The notes: generated by a model from the sequence alone, not told the origin. DNA of 39,073 nt from Rhizobacter sp. (GCA_017881025.1 JADGRJ010000008.1:1-39073), one strand, 5' to 3'; shown: positions 8,112 through 18,032, counted from the stretch's first letter. Made by a program: numbers and translations.

Positions 8112-8117
8112 ACTATA
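8112..8117 (-). promoter_or_regulatory. Possible -10 element for the small lipoprotein gene
   Basis: TATAGT on the minus strand, about 28 bases before the lipoprotein start would-be transcript and just after the ligase stop. No clear -35 hexamer is visible at the expected spacing. Confidence 0.35.
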
Positions 8118-8128
8118 GCGACCCGACA

Positions 8129-9013
8129 TCAGCCGTCGTCGCGCGGGCGCAGGTAGGTCGCGAAGCGAGGCAGCCCGCTCGACGTCAGCTCGCGATAGCG
8201 GTAGGTGACCGTCGTGCCGATCGCCGGCGGGTCGCGACGATCGACCTCGCTGAGACCGCTGCCGATGAAGAAGCGCCGTCCCTCCGGCGATTCGACCTCG
8301 AGCGCGCCGACAAGCCGGCGGTACTTGCCGGCGCCGGCGCGGTGGCCGACGACGACGGCTTCGGCGTCGAGGTGCGGTTTCAGCTTGAGCAGCGCTTCGC
8401 TGCGCCCCGGGATGTAGGCGGCGCTCGCGACATGGAGCATCAACCCCTCGCCGCCGCCGGCGACCGTGCGTACCATCGTTCGCTCGAGCTCGACGCGGTC
8501 GGCGACACGCCATTGCGGCGCGATCTCGACCGGCGCGCGCAGGCGCGGCGCGATCGCCGCAAGACGCTCGAGCCGGGCGGCGAACGACAGCCCGGCGACG
8601 GGCATGTCGAACACCATGTAGCGGACGTCGCGCCAGTCGCGCTCGCGCGGCTCGGCGCGCCGGACGAGCGCGGAGAGCGCTTCGAAGCGACCGCGGCCGA
8701 GCCAGAGCTCGCCGTCGAGCGGCGCGGCGGGCAGCGCGGCCAGGAACGACGCCGGCGCGGTCACGGCGCGGCCGCTGCGGTGGCGCAGCGCGCGGCCGTC
8801 CCAGAGCGCGCGCACGCCGTCGTACTTCTCGCTGACGAAGCAAAGCGCCGGATCGACCTGGCCTGCATAGATCGCGGCCAGCTGCGGTGCGAGCGCGACG
8901 TCGGGTGGCGGCGCGCCGTGCGGCAGCGCCAGGGCCCAGCGAGGAAGGGCCAGCGCGGCGACGGCGACGAGCAGCTGGCGCCGCTCGCCCAGGAACGACG
9001 ACGATTGCGGCAT
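8129..9013 (-). CDS. Exported ATP-dependent DNA ligase (Lig E type)
   Basis: A 294-residue minimal ATP-dependent DNA ligase. Motif I, SEKYDGVRAL, supplies the adenylated lysine Lys63. Further nucleotidyltransferase motifs follow: LDGELWLGRG, YMVFDMPVAG, GEGLMLHVASAAYIPGRS and LLKLKPHLDAEAVVVGH, then a short OB-fold domain. The N-terminus has basic residues (GERRQ), a hydrophobic stretch (LLVAVAALALPRWALALP) and an AxA-like end, so the protein is probably sent to the periplasm. Lig E enzymes of proteobacteria have such leaders and lack extra DNA-binding domains, which agrees with the length. The chromosomal ligase in bacteria is the NAD-dependent LigA, so this one is accessory. Its role is uncertain; handling of extracellular or incoming DNA has been suggested for the family. 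It is divergent from leuS. Confidence 0.85.
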   Translation of the reverse strand: MPQSSSFLGERRQLLVAVAALALPRWALALPHGAPPPDVALAPQLAAIYAGQVDPALCFVSEKYDGVRALWDGRALRHRSGRAVTAPASFLAALPAAPLDGELWLGRGRFEALSALVRRAEPRERDWRDVRYMVFDMPVAGLSFAARLERLAAIAPRLRAPVEIAPQWRVADRVELERTMVRTVAGGGEGLMLHVASAAYIPGRSEALLKLKPHLDAEAVVVGHRAGAGKYRRLVGALEVESPEGRRFFIGSGLSEVDRRDPPAIGTTVTYRYRELTSSGLPRFATYLRPRDDG

Positions 9014-9161
9014 GAAGGGCTCCCGGACGACACGCCGACGATGGCGAGCGCCGATGCTCGCGAGCCCTCGCGGGGTTGTCGAGAGCCCCCCTCGGGGGCA
9101 CCTTCCCCCATCGGACGGACAGGCCCGTGGCGGCGCAGCCGGCCTTCGCGGCTGCCCTTTC

Positions 9162-9167
9162 TATAAT
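9162..9167 (+). promoter_or_regulatory. -10 element of the leuS operon
   Basis: A perfect TATAAT 31 bases before the leuS ATG, in a region otherwise nearly pure G and C. No good -35 hexamer is seen, so an activator or UP-like help may be involved. Confidence 0.55.
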
Positions 9168-9198
9168 CGACGATGCCTGCCTGCCGCATCGTTCTCGC

Positions 9199-11820
9199 AT
9201 GAAATCCGACTTCGAACCGCACGAGATCGAGCAGCTCGCCCAGCGCGCGTGGACCGCCGCCGACGTCTATCGCGTCAGGGAGGACCCGAGCCGCCCCAAG
9301 TTCTACGCCTGCTCGATGCTGCCGTACCCGAGCGGCCGGCTGCACATGGGGCACGTGCGCAACTACACCATCAACGACATGCTGGCGCGCCAGCTGCGCA
9401 TGACCGGCATGAACGTGCTGATGCCGATGGGCTGGGACGCCTTCGGCCTGCCCGCCGAGAACGCGGCGATGAAGAACGGCGTGCCGCCGGCGCGCTGGAC
9501 GCGCGACAACATCGCGGCGATGAAGGCGCAGATGCAGGCCCTCGGCCTGGCGTTCGACTGGAGCCGCGAGGTCACGACCTGCGACCCGGCCTACTACAAG
9601 TGGAACCAGTGGTTCTTCCTGAAGATGCTCGCGGCGGGGATCGCCGAGCGACGCACGCAGATCGTCAACTGGGACCCGGTCGACCAGACCGTGCTCGCCA
9701 ACGAGCAGGTCATCGAGGGGCGCGGCTGGCGCTCGGGGGCGCTCGTCGAGAAGCGCGAGATCCCGGGCTACTACCTGAAGATCACGAAGTACGCCGACGA
9801 GCTGCTCGAGTGCGTGCAGAGTGGCCTTCCCGGCTGGCCCGAGCGTGTCAAGCTGATGCAGGAGCACTGGCTCGGCAAGAGCGAGGGCGTTCGCTTCGCC
9901 TTCCTGCACGACATCCGCGACGGCCGCGGCGCGCTGATCGGCGGCGGGCGCCTGTGGGTCTTCACGACGCGCGCCGACACGATCATGGGCGTGACCTTCT
10001 GCGCCGTCGCGCCCGAGCATCCGCTCGCGCTGCGCGCCGCCGAGAAGAACCCCAAGGTCGCGGCGTTCCTCGAGTCGTGCAAGACCGGCGGCACGACCGA
10101 GGCCGAGCTGGCGACGCAGGCCAAGCGCGGCATGGACACGGGCCTCTACGTCCAGCATCCGCTCAGCCACGAGCAGATTCCGCTCTGGGTCGGCAACTAC
10201 GTCCTGATCCACTACGGCGACGGCGCGGTGATGGGCGTTCCCGCCCACGACGAGCGCGACTTCGCCTTCGCCAGGCAGTACGGCATCGACATGTGGCAGG
10301 TGATCCACGTCGACGGCGAGGAGTTCTCGTACGACGAGTGGCAGGACTGGTACGCCGACACGACGTGCAGCGTCACGATCAACTCCGACGTCTACAGCGG
10401 CCTCGCGTACGAGGTCGCGGTCGACGCCGTCGCCGCCGCGCTCGAGCACCGCGGCCTCGGCGGCAAGCAGACGACCTGGCGCCTGCGCGACTGGGGCATC
10501 AGCCGGCAGCGCTATTGGGGCACGCCGATCCCGATCGTCCATTGCGAGGTCTGCGGCGTCGTGCCGGTGCCCGAGAAGGACCTGCCCGTCGTCCTGCCCG
10601 AAGACTTGATCCCCGACGGCTCGGGCAATCCGCTCGCCAAGCACGGTGCCTTCCTGAACGTCCCGTGTCCCAAGTGCGGCCGACCGGCGCGCCGCGAAAC
10701 CGACACGATGGACACCTTCGTCGACAGCGCGTGGTACTACATGCGCTACTGCGATCCGCACCTCGACGACGCGATGGTCGGCCCCGGTACCGAGTACTGG
10801 ATGCCGATGGATCAGTACATCGGCGGCATCGAGCACGCGATCCTGCACCTGCTCTACGCGCGCTTCTGGACCAAGGTGATGCGCGATATGAAGCTGGTCG
10901 CGATCGACGAGCCGTTCACGCGGCTGCTCACTCAGGGGATGGTGCTGAACCACGTCTGGGCGCGACCGTCCGCGCAGGGCGGGGTCGACTACTTCCCGCC
11001 GGACGAGGTGACGGCGATCGGCGAGGCCGAGGGCCGGCCGAGCAGCGGGCGCCTCGCCGACGGCACAACGGTCGAGTACCGCGGCATGCTGAAGATGGGC
11101 AAGACCGAGCGCAACGGCGTCGACCCGCAGGACCTCATCGACCGCTACGGCGGCGACACGGCGCGCCTCTTCGTCATGTTCGCGGCGCCGCCCGAGCAGT
11201 CGCTCGACTGGAACAACGCCGGTGTCGAAGGCGCGAACCGGTTCCTCAAGCGCCTCTGGAAGTTCGCCGCGAAGCACGCCGACACGATCGATTCGGCACC
11301 GGCGCGCCGGCCGGCGCGCGGCGCCGCGCCGGCGCTGCGCCACGAGATCCACTCAGTGCTGCGCCAGGTCAGCTACGACTACGAGCGGATGCAATACAAC
11401 ACCGTCGTCTCGGGCGCGATGAAGCTCCTCAACGCGCTCGAGGCGCACGCCGGCGAGGCCGCGCCCGCGCCGGCGCCGCTGCGCGAGGGCTTCGGCATCC
11501 TGCTGCGCGTGCTCTACCCCGTCTGTCCGCACACCACCTGGACGTTGTGGAACGAGCTCGGCTTCGCGGCCGACCACGGCAGCCTGCTCGACGCGCCCTG
11601 GCCGCAGGTCGACGAGAGCGCGCTGGTGCAGGACGAGATCGAGCTGGTGCTGCAGATCAACGGCAAGCTGCGCGGTTCGATCCGCGTCGCCGCGACCGCC
11701 GACAGGGCGCACATCGAAGCCGCGGCGCTGGCATCGCCGGAATTCGCCAAGTTCGGCGCAGGGCAGCACATCAAGAAGGTGATCGTCGTCTCCGGCCGGC
11801 TGGTCAACATCGTCGTCTGA
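9199..11820 (+). CDS. leuS: Leucyl-tRNA synthetase
   Basis: An 873-residue class I aminoacyl-tRNA synthetase charging tRNA-Leu. The HIGH motif is HMGH (49-52) in [17 protein letters not shown]. The CP1 editing domain follows ([21 protein letters not shown] is its threonine-rich region), then [15 protein letters not shown], the [19 protein letters not shown] catalytic segment, a C-terminal anticodon-binding domain and the [11 protein letters not shown] end. The normally invariant KMSKS loop reads KMGKT at residues 632-636, with Gly replacing the first Ser. I chose ATG 9199 ([11 protein letters not shown]) because the upstream extension to 9076 lies before the TATAAT promoter. It overlaps lptE by one base (TGATG). 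Confidence 0.96.
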   Translation: MKSDFEPHEIEQLAQRAWTAADVYRVREDPSRPKFYACSMLPYPSGRLHMGHVRNYTINDMLARQLRMTGMNVLMPMGWDAFGLPAENAAMKNGVPPARWTRDNIAAMKAQMQALGLAFDWSREVTTCDPAYYKWNQWFFLKMLAAGIAERRTQIVNWDPVDQTVLANEQVIEGRGWRSGALVEKREIPGYYLKITKYADELLECVQSGLPGWPERVKLMQEHWLGKSEGVRFAFLHDIRDGRGALIGGGRLWVFTTRADTIMGVTFCAVAPEHPLALRAAEKNPKVAAFLESCKTGGTTEAELATQAKRGMDTGLYVQHPLSHEQIPLWVGNYVLIHYGDGAVMGVPAHDERDFAFARQYGIDMWQVIHVDGEEFSYDEWQDWYADTTCSVTINSDVYSGLAYEVAVDAVAAALEHRGLGGKQTTWRLRDWGISRQRYWGTPIPIVHCEVCGVVPVPEKDLPVVLPEDLIPDGSGNPLAKHGAFLNVPCPKCGRPARRETDTMDTFVDSAWYYMRYCDPHLDDAMVGPGTEYWMPMDQYIGGIEHAILHLLYARFWTKVMRDMKLVAIDEPFTRLLTQGMVLNHVWARPSAQGGVDYFPPDEVTAIGEAEGRPSSGRLADGTTVEYRGMLKMGKTERNGVDPQDLIDRYGGDTARLFVMFAAPPEQSLDWNNAGVEGANRFLKRLWKFAAKHADTIDSAPARRPARGAAPALRHEIHSVLRQVSYDYERMQYNTVVSGAMKLLNALEAHAGEAAPAPAPLREGFGILLRVLYPVCPHTTWTLWNELGFAADHGSLLDAPWPQVDESALVQDEIELVLQINGKLRGSIRVAATADRAHIEAAALASPEFAKFGAGQHIKKVIVVSGRLVNIVV

Positions 11821-12305
11821 TGCGGCGGCGCCTCCTTCTCGGCGCCGCGGTCACGCTCCCCGGCTGCGGCTTCGCGCTCAAGCGCGCGCCCGAGCTCAGC
11901 TTCAAGACGATCCAGCTGACCGGCTTCGCGCCGCGCTCGCCGCTCGCTGCCGAGCTGAAGATGAATCTTGAGGCGAGCCCGACGACGCGCGTCGTCGAGA
12001 GCGCGGGCGAAGCGCAGGTCGTCCTCCAGGCACTGTCCGAAGCGCGCGAGAAGGTGGTCGTCGCGCAGACCTCCGCGAACCAGATCCGCGAGTTCGAGCT
12101 GCGCCTGCGCTTCAACTTCCGCGTCCGCAGCGGCACCGGCAAGGATCTCATCCCCGACAGCGAAATCCTGCTGCGCCGCTCGCTCACCTACACCGAGAGC
12201 GCGGCGCTCGCCAAGGAGCAGGAGGAAGCGTTCCTCTACCGCGCGATGCAGAGCGACATCGTCTCGCAGGTGCTGCGCCGCCTCGCCTCGATTCGCCTTC
12301 TCTGA
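11820..12305 (+). CDS. lptE: LPS-assembly lipoprotein LptE
   Basis: A 161-residue outer-membrane lipoprotein that plugs the LptD barrel and helps insert LPS into the outer leaflet. The short signal peptide [20 protein letters not shown] ends in a lipobox LPGC (Cys16), and CGFxLK after the cysteine is typical of LptE/RlpB. The segments FKTIQLTGFAPRSPLAAELK and REFELRLRFNFRV fit the family's alternating sheet and helix layout. Its position between leuS and holA is conserved in proteobacteria. Start and stop overlap both neighbours by one base. Its partner LptD is encoded at 21274-23721. Confidence 0.93.
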   Translation: MRRRLLLGAAVTLPGCGFALKRAPELSFKTIQLTGFAPRSPLAAELKMNLEASPTTRVVESAGEAQVVLQALSEAREKVVVAQTSANQIREFELRLRFNFRVRSGTGKDLIPDSEILLRRSLTYTESAALAKEQEEAFLYRAMQSDIVSQVLRRLASIRLL

Positions 12306-13399
12306 TGCAGATCTTCGCCGACCGTCTCGCCGACCACCTGCAACGCGACCTGCGCGCGGTCTACACGGTGTGGGGCGACGAGCCGCTGCTCGCCCAGGAA
12401 GCGGCCGACGCGATCCGCGCCGCGGCACGTGCCGCCGGCTGCAGCGAGCGCCAGGTGCACACCGTCGCCGGCGCCCACTTCGACTGGAGCAGCCTGCTCG
12501 GCGCATCGCAGGCGCTGAGCCTCTTCGCAGACCGCCAGCTGGTCGAGATCCGCATTCCGTCCGGCAAGCCCGGCAAGGAAGGCTCCGAGGCGCTGCAGCA
12601 CTACTGCGAGATCGCCGCGGCGGGCGGCGGCCGTGACGTCATCACGCTCCTGCAGCTGCCGCGGCTCGACCGCTCGCAGCAGTCGAGCGCCTGGTTCGGC
12701 GCGCTCGACCGCGCCGGCATCACGATCCGGGTCGATCCGGTCGAGCGCAAGGCCTTGCCGTCGTGGATCGCCGAACGCCTGGCGGCACAGGGCCAGCACG
12801 TCGCCGCCGGAGCGGAAGGCCAGCGCGCGCTCGCGTTTTTCGCCGATCGCGTCGAGGGCAACCTGCTTGCCGCGCACCAGGAGATCCAGAAGCTCGCGCT
12901 GCTCTATCCGGCGGGCGAGATCGGCTTCGAGCAGATCGAGGGCGCCGTCCTCAACGTCGCCCGCTACGACGTCTTTCGCCTCGGCGAGGCGGTCCTCGCC
13001 GGCCAGGTGGCGCGCGCGTTGCGGATGCTCGACGGCCTGCGCAGCGAAGGCGAGGCGGCGGTGCTCGTCCACTGGACGCTGGCAGAAGACATCCGCGGCC
13101 TGAAGCGCGTCAAGGACGCGCTCGGCGCCGGCAAGCCGTTGCCGCTGGCGCTGCGCGAGGCGCGCGTCTGGGGCGCGAAGGAGCGTGTCTTCGAGCGCGC
13201 CGTCACGCTCATGAGCGAGTCGACGCTCGCCCATCTGCTCGACGCGGCGCACGTTTGCGACGGCCTGATGAAGGGCCTCGAGCACCCCGACTGGCCGCTC
13301 GATCCGTGGGAAGCGCTGAAGCGGCTCGTGCTGCTCCTGGCCGAGCAGACCGCGCGCGTCGGCACGAAGCCGATCGCGCGGATGGCGCTCACCGCCTAG
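12305..13399 (+). CDS. holA: DNA polymerase III delta subunit
   Basis: A 364-residue clamp-loader subunit that opens the beta sliding clamp. The N-terminal AAA+-like domain has the family segments YTVWGDEPLLAQEAADAIR and LFADRQLVEIRIPSGKPGKEG. The centre has the RVEGNLLAAHQEIQKLALL helix, and the C-terminal collar domain ends at about residue 360. As expected for delta, there is no functional Walker A motif. It is the last gene of leuS-lptE-holA and overlaps lptE in TGATG. In several relatives proA follows holA; here pncC follows on the opposite strand after seven bases. Confidence 0.94.
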   Translation: MQIFADRLADHLQRDLRAVYTVWGDEPLLAQEAADAIRAAARAAGCSERQVHTVAGAHFDWSSLLGASQALSLFADRQLVEIRIPSGKPGKEGSEALQHYCEIAAAGGGRDVITLLQLPRLDRSQQSSAWFGALDRAGITIRVDPVERKALPSWIAERLAAQGQHVAAGAEGQRALAFFADRVEGNLLAAHQEIQKLALLYPAGEIGFEQIEGAVLNVARYDVFRLGEAVLAGQVARALRMLDGLRSEGEAAVLVHWTLAEDIRGLKRVKDALGAGKPLPLALREARVWGAKERVFERAVTLMSESTLAHLLDAAHVCDGLMKGLEHPDWPLDPWEALKRLVLLLAEQTARVGTKPIARMALTA

Positions 13400-13406
13400 C
13401 CCGTCG

Positions 13407-13916
13407 TCAACGCGCGGACGGTTTCGCCTCGATCCGCGCCAGCAGCAGCTCGAATGCGCGGACGACCGACCGCTCGCGCACCGCGGCGCGATCGCCGGCC
13501 GCGTTCAGCAGCGTCGCCTCGGCCGCGCCGCCGCGCGAAGCGGTCGCGATCCAGACCGTCCCGACCGGCTTGGCCGGCGTTCCGCCGTCGGGCCCGGCGA
13601 TGCCGGTGACGGCGACCGTGAAGGTCGCCGGTGAACGCGCGAGCATGCCGTCCGCCATCGCTCGCGCGACCTCCTCGCTGACGGCGCCACGGTCGGCGAT
13701 GAGCGCGGCGGGAACGCCGAGCAGCTCAGTCTTGGCCGCGTTCGAGTAGGTGACGACACCGCGTTCGAACCAGGCGCTCGAGCCGGCGCGCGACGTGCAG
13801 GCGGCGGCGATCAGTCCGCCGGTGCACGACTCGGCTGCCGCCATCGTCGTGCCGCGCGCCGCGAGCGCGGCGGCGAGTCGCGCGACGAGGCCGTCGATCG
13901 CTTCGGCTGTGCTCAC
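13407..13916 (-). CDS. pncC: Nicotinamide-nucleotide amidohydrolase, CinA C-terminal domain
   Basis: A 169-residue CinA-family protein. It deamidates nicotinamide mononucleotide to nicotinate mononucleotide in pyridine nucleotide recycling. The active site is in AAAESCTGGLI (Ser30) with Lys62 in YSNAAKTELLGV; GPDGGTPAKPVGTVWIA is the other family hallmark. It lacks the N-terminal MoaB-like domain of full CinA, as many proteobacterial homologues do. The start is GTG 13916, whose GTGA overlaps the pgpA stop, implying coupling in thiL-pgpA-pncC. This trio and order are conserved in many proteobacteria. Confidence 0.93.
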   Translation of the reverse strand: MSTAEAIDGLVARLAAALAARGTTMAAAESCTGGLIAAACTSRAGSSAWFERGVVTYSNAAKTELLGVPAALIADRGAVSEEVARAMADGMLARSPATFTVAVTGIAGPDGGTPAKPVGTVWIATASRGGAAEATLLNAAGDRAAVRERSVVRAFELLLARIEAKPSAR

Positions 13917-14464
13917 ACAAACCGCCAAGCGGCGATGACGACGAGCGTGCACAGCGCCGCGACGACGTCGTCGAAGAGGATGCCGAAGCCTTGCGCCCAG
14001 CCGATCGGCGCGCCGCGGCGGTGCTTGAAACGCTGGTCGGCCCACGCCACCGGTCCCGGCTTGGCGGCATCGAAAACGCGAAAGAGCGCGAACGCGACGA
14101 TCTGCGCGACGAGCGTCGCCGGCGTCACCAGCCAGAGGATGAGCCAGAAGGCGACGACCTCGTCCCAGACGATCGCCGAGGGATCGGCCTGGTCGAGGTG
14201 GCGTGCAGTCACCGTGCACGCCCACCACCCGAGCAGCGTGGCGCCGGCGATGACCGCGCCGCGCGCGCCGTCGCCGAGGAGCGGCGCGGCGACGGCGTAG
14301 ACCCCCCAGGCCCACAGCGTCCCGGCGGTTCCCGGCGCCCACGGCGACAGGCCGCTGCCGAAGCCCAGGGCGATCAGGTGCGCCGGATGGGCGAGCAGGA
14401 AGCGCCAGCCCGGGCGGCGGCCGGCGCCGGCGAGGGGAGGATGAAGCGCGGGCTCGGCGCTCAC
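13913..14464 (-). CDS. pgpA: Phosphatidylglycerophosphatase A
   Basis: A 183-residue membrane enzyme removing phosphate from phosphatidylglycerophosphate to make phosphatidylglycerol. Family features: FGSGLSPWAPGTAGTLWAW (about 35-53), the acidic motif VWDEVVAFW (about 99-107), FRVFDAAKPGPVAWAD (about 128-143), and G-FDDVVAA near the C-terminus. About four hydrophobic segments are seen. I chose GTG 14464 because the ATG at 14533 would place 23 residues within thiL and they look like noise; no strong ribosome-binding site distinguishes the two. The stop overlaps the start of pncC. Confidence 0.9.
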   Translation of the reverse strand: MSAEPALHPPLAGAGRRPGWRFLLAHPAHLIALGFGSGLSPWAPGTAGTLWAWGVYAVAAPLLGDGARGAVIAGATLLGWWACTVTARHLDQADPSAIVWDEVVAFWLILWLVTPATLVAQIVAFALFRVFDAAKPGPVAWADQRFKHRRGAPIGWAQGFGILFDDVVAALCTLVVIAAWRFV

Positions 14465-14483
14465 GGTGTCAGCGCGGCGCGAC

Positions 14484-15446
14484 TCAGGCACGGAAGTGGT
14501 CGAACGAGCCGAACTCGCTCGCCACGGCCGCACCGCCGCGATCGATCAGGCGCAGGCCCTCGCCCGCCTCGATGCGGCCGATCCGCGTCACGGCGACGCC
14601 GGCATTGGCGGCGGCGGCGGCGACGGCGTCGCGGCGCGACGGCAGCGCCGTGAACACCAGCTCGTAGTCGTCGCCGCCGGCGAGCAGGCACTCGCGCTGC
14701 AGGGCGACCGTCTGCGCGGCGAGGACGGCGCTTCGCGGCAAGGCGTCGACGTCGACGACGGCCGCGACTCCGGAGCGGCGCAGCAGGTGGCCGAGGTCGC
14801 CGGTCAGGCCGTCGGAGATGTCGATCGCGCTCGTCGCGACGCCGCGCAAGCGGATGCCGAGACCGGTGCGCGGCTCCGGCAGCTCCATCGCCCGGCGCAC
14901 CTGGCCGAAGGCGTCGGCGTCGAGCGCGACCTGGCCGCGGAATGCCTCCAGCGCCAGGCGCGCGTCGCCGAGCGTTCCGCTCGCGTAGAGGTCGTCGCCC
15001 GGGCGCGCGCCCGAGCGCAACAGCGCGGCACCGGCGGGCAGCTCGCCGAAGACGGTGATGCAGACGGCGAGCGGGCCACGCGTCGTGTCGCCGCCGATCA
15101 GCTCGCACGCCTCGCGGTCGGCGAGGGCGAACAGGCCGCGCGCGAAGGCGGCGAGGAAGGCTTCGTCGGCGCGCGGCAGGGCGAGGGCGAGCGTGAACGC
15201 GACCGGTCGCGCGCCGCAGGCGGCGAGGTCGCTCAGGTTGACGGCAAGCGCCTTGTGGGCGAGCCGCTCGGGCGGAACGGTCGAGAGGAAGTGACGCCCT
15301 TCGATCAGCATGTCGGTCGACACCGCGAGCGTCGTCCCGGGCGTCGGTTGCACGAGCGCGCAGTCGTCGCCGACGCCGAGCGTGGCGCGCCGGGCCGGCC
15401 GCGTGAAGAAGCGCTCGATGAGCTCGAATTCGCCGAGGTCAGGCAT
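14484..15446 (-). CDS. thiL: Thiamine-monophosphate kinase
   Basis: A 320-residue ATP-dependent kinase making thiamine diphosphate, the last step of the coenzyme's synthesis. It begins MPDLGEFELIERFF, the standard ThiL start. Motifs: GVGDDCALV (ATP/Mg), STDMLIEGRHF, NLSDLAACGARP, GGDTTRGP, and AIDISDGLTGDLGHLL in the C-terminal half. ATG 15446 is chosen over the 29-residue longer reading from 15533, which overlaps the divergent malic-enzyme upstream region. GATAAT at 15462-15457 lies so close that the transcript could be nearly leaderless. First gene of thiL-pgpA-pncC. Confidence 0.95.
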   Translation of the reverse strand: MPDLGEFELIERFFTRPARRATLGVGDDCALVQPTPGTTLAVSTDMLIEGRHFLSTVPPERLAHKALAVNLSDLAACGARPVAFTLALALPRADEAFLAAFARGLFALADREACELIGGDTTRGPLAVCITVFGELPAGAALLRSGARPGDDLYASGTLGDARLALEAFRGQVALDADAFGQVRRAMELPEPRTGLGIRLRGVATSAIDISDGLTGDLGHLLRRSGVAAVVDVDALPRSAVLAAQTVALQRECLLAGGDDYELVFTALPSRRDAVAAAAANAGVAVTRIGRIEAGEGLRLIDRGGAAVASEFGSFDHFRA

Positions 15447-15456
15447 GAGGCGACCG

Positions 15457-15462
15457 ATTATC
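15457..15462 (-). promoter_or_regulatory. Possible -10 element of the thiL operon
   Basis: GATAAT on the minus strand (15462-15457), eleven bases from the thiL ATG. If used, transcription would begin about 4-6 bases before the start codon. Confidence 0.35.
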
Positions 15463-15589
15463 GGCGCCGGCTCGCAGCGCGGCATGGCGCGACCCGGGGA
15501 ACATCCGGTTCGCCCCGCGGCGCCAATCTGCAATGATGGCCGCCGTTCTCCACGCGGCCTCGCCTCACGCCCGGCCCTCGAGCGAAATC

Positions 15590-17884
15590 ATGTCGAACTC
15601 CGAACAAAAAGCCGCCGAACTGCGCCGCGCCGCGCTCGACTACCACGAGTTCCCGACGCCGGGCAAGGTCGCGATCGCCGCGACCAAGCAGCTCGTCAAC
15701 CAGCACGACCTCGCGCTCGCCTATTCGCCCGGCGTCGCCGCGGCGTGCGAGGAGATCGTCGCCGACCCGGCCAACGCCTTTCGCTACACCTCGCGCGGCA
15801 ACCTGGTCGCGGTGATCACCAACGGGACGGCCGTGCTCGGCCTCGGCGACATCGGGCCGCTCGCGGCCAAGCCGGTGATGGAAGGCAAGGGCGTCCTGTT
15901 CAAGAAGTTCGCCGGCATCGACGTCTTCGACATCGAGGTCGACGAGAGGAACCTCGACAAGCTGATCGACCTGATCGCCGCGCTCGAGCCGACCTTCGGC
16001 GGCATCAACCTCGAGGACATCAAGGCGCCCGACTGCTTCTATGTCGAGCGCGCGCTGCGCTCGCGCATGAAGATCCCGGTCTTTCACGACGACCAGCACG
16101 GCACCGCGATCGTCGTCGGCGCCGGCGTCCTCAACGCGCTCAAGGTGAGCGGCAAGAAGATCGACGAGGTCAAGCTCGTCACCTCGGGCGCCGGCGCCGC
16201 CGCGCTCGCGTGCCTGGGCCTGCTCGTCAAGATCGGCATCCCGCGCGAGAACATCTGGGTCACCGACCTCGCCGGCGTCGTCTACAAGGGGCGCACCGAG
16301 CTGATGGACGAAGACAAGATCGTCTTCGCGCAGGAGACGCCGCATCGCACGCTCGCCGACGTGATCGCCGGCGCCGACATCTTCCTCGGCCTCTCTGCGG
16401 CCGGCGTTCTGAAGCCGGAGATGGTCGCGAAGATGGCGCCCCATCCGGTGATTTTCGCGCTCGCCAATCCAGCGCCGGAGATCCTGCCCGAGGAGGTCCA
16501 CGCGGTCCGCAACGACGCGATCGTCGCCACCGGCCGCACCGACTATCCCAACCAGATCAACAACGTCCTCTGCTTTCCCTACATCTTCCGCGGCGCGCTC
16601 GACTCGGGGGCAACGACGATCACGGTCGAGATGGAGATCGCGGCCGTCCACGCGATCGCCGAGCTCGCGCAGGCGGAGCTGAGCGAGGTCGTCACCGCCG
16701 CCTATGCCGGCGCGACGCTCAGCTTCGGCCCCGAGTACCTGATCCCGAAGCCCTTCGACCCGCGCCTGATGATGCGGATCGCGCCGGCGGTCGCCAAGGC
16801 GGCCGCCGACTCGGGCGTCGCGGCGCGGCCGATCGCCGACATGGAGGCGTACCGCGCCAAGCTGCAGACCTTCGTCTACGCCTCCGGGACGACGATGCGG
16901 CCGATCTTCAATCTCGCCAAGACCGCGAAGCACAAGCGGATCGCGTTCGCCGAGGGCGAGGAAGAACGCGTCCTGCGCGCGGTGCAGGTGGTCGTCGACG
17001 AGAACCTCGCGCGGCCGACGCTGATCGGCCGGCCGGAGGTGATCCGCCAACGCATCGCCAAGTTCGGCCTGCGCCTGCAGGCCGAACGCGACTACGACCT
17101 CGTCAACACCGAGAACGACCACCGCTACCGCACCTACTGGCAGATGTACCACGAGATGACGGCGAGGAAGGGCGTGACCGCGCAGCTCGCCAAGATCGAG
17201 ATGCGCCGGCGCCTGACGCTGATCGGCGCGATGCTGCTGAAGACCGGCGACGTCGACGGCATGCTCTGCGGCACCTGGGGCAGCACGGCGATGCACCTGA
17301 GCTACATCGACCAGGTGATCGGCCTGCGCGAAGGCGCCAAGACCTACGCCTGCATGAACGGCCTGATCCTTCCCGGTCGCCAGGTCATGCTGGTCGACAC
17401 CCACGTCAACTACGACCCGAGCGCCGAGCAGATCGCCGAGTTCACGGTGATGGCCGCCGAGGAGATGCTCCGCTTCGGCATCAAGCCGAAGGCGGCGCTG
17501 CTCTCGCACAGCAACTTCGGCACGAGCAACCAGCCGTCGGCGGTGAAGATGCGAGATGCGCTCGCCCTCCTGCAGGCGCGCGCCGCCTGGCTCGAGGTCG
17601 ACGGCGAGATGCACGGCGACACCGCCCTCGACGACCACTACCGGCGCGAGACCATGCCGACGAGCCCGCTGACCGGCGAAGCCAACCTGCTCGTGCTGCC
17701 GAACATCGACGCCGCCAACATCTCGTACAACCTGCTCAAGACCGCCGCCGGCGGCGGCATCGCGATCGGCCCGGTGCTGCTCGGCGCGGCGCTGCCGGTG
17801 CATATCCTGACGCCCTCCGCGACGGTGCGCCGGGTCATCAACATGACCGCCCTGGCGGTGGCCGATGCCAACGCGGCGCGCTGA
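15590..17884 (+). CDS. maeB: NADP-dependent malic enzyme with phosphotransacetylase-like domain
   Basis: A 764-residue two-domain protein converting malate to pyruvate, CO2 and NADPH. Residues 1 to about 430 are the malic enzyme: [51 protein letters not shown] (metal and substrate contacts), then an NAD(P)-binding fold ([15 protein letters not shown]) and [10 protein letters not shown]. Residues about 430-764 resemble phosphate acetyltransferase ([36 protein letters not shown]). In MaeB this domain is generally regulatory, often binding acetyl-CoA. I chose ATG 15590 ([13 protein letters not shown]) over 15533. Single gene, divergent from thiL. It supplies NADPH and pyruvate during growth on organic acids. 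Confidence 0.95.
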   Translation: MSNSEQKAAELRRAALDYHEFPTPGKVAIAATKQLVNQHDLALAYSPGVAAACEEIVADPANAFRYTSRGNLVAVITNGTAVLGLGDIGPLAAKPVMEGKGVLFKKFAGIDVFDIEVDERNLDKLIDLIAALEPTFGGINLEDIKAPDCFYVERALRSRMKIPVFHDDQHGTAIVVGAGVLNALKVSGKKIDEVKLVTSGAGAAALACLGLLVKIGIPRENIWVTDLAGVVYKGRTELMDEDKIVFAQETPHRTLADVIAGADIFLGLSAAGVLKPEMVAKMAPHPVIFALANPAPEILPEEVHAVRNDAIVATGRTDYPNQINNVLCFPYIFRGALDSGATTITVEMEIAAVHAIAELAQAELSEVVTAAYAGATLSFGPEYLIPKPFDPRLMMRIAPAVAKAAADSGVAARPIADMEAYRAKLQTFVYASGTTMRPIFNLAKTAKHKRIAFAEGEEERVLRAVQVVVDENLARPTLIGRPEVIRQRIAKFGLRLQAERDYDLVNTENDHRYRTYWQMYHEMTARKGVTAQLAKIEMRRRLTLIGAMLLKTGDVDGMLCGTWGSTAMHLSYIDQVIGLREGAKTYACMNGLILPGRQVMLVDTHVNYDPSAEQIAEFTVMAAEEMLRFGIKPKAALLSHSNFGTSNQPSAVKMRDALALLQARAAWLEVDGEMHGDTALDDHYRRETMPTSPLTGEANLLVLPNIDAANISYNLLKTAAGGGIAIGPVLLGAALPVHILTPSATVRRVINMTALAVADANAAR

Positions 17885-18003
17885 GTAAAGGCGCGCGTTT
17901 CGCTTTGCCCCTCGGCCCGACGAGGCAAACAAAAGTCTAGAGCTCAGATCATGTGAGCGCCCACTTAATTCCTTCGATTAGTGCCCAAATTTGAGGCAAA
18001 GGG

Positions 18004-18032
18004 TTGAGGTTTCCGCACCGATTCGGTAACAT
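18004..18032 (+). promoter_or_regulatory. Sigma-70-type promoter of the RNase/inhibitor pair
   Basis: TTGAGG (18004-18009) and TAACAT (18027-18032) are separated by exactly 17 bases. The whole 17885-18059 gap is much richer in A and T than its surroundings. It also holds a weak CCTCG...CGAGG hairpin after maeB and a second TTGAGG a few bases upstream. The RNase start lies 28 bases after the -10 box. Confidence 0.6.

Noticed and set aside
9078..9105. A third copy of the 56-base repeat before leuS
   Set aside because: Only a short CCCCCTCGGGGGCA-like block resembles it; the rest does not align.
8761..11352. An 863-codon open frame antisense to leuS
   Set aside because: Leucyl-tRNA synthetase on the plus strand explains the region. 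The antisense product is Arg/Ala/Val-rich without motifs, the usual shadow in GC-rich DNA.
15310..17940. Very long frames (876 and 824 codons) on both strands over maeB
   Set aside because: Shadows of the malic enzyme; no domain recognisable.
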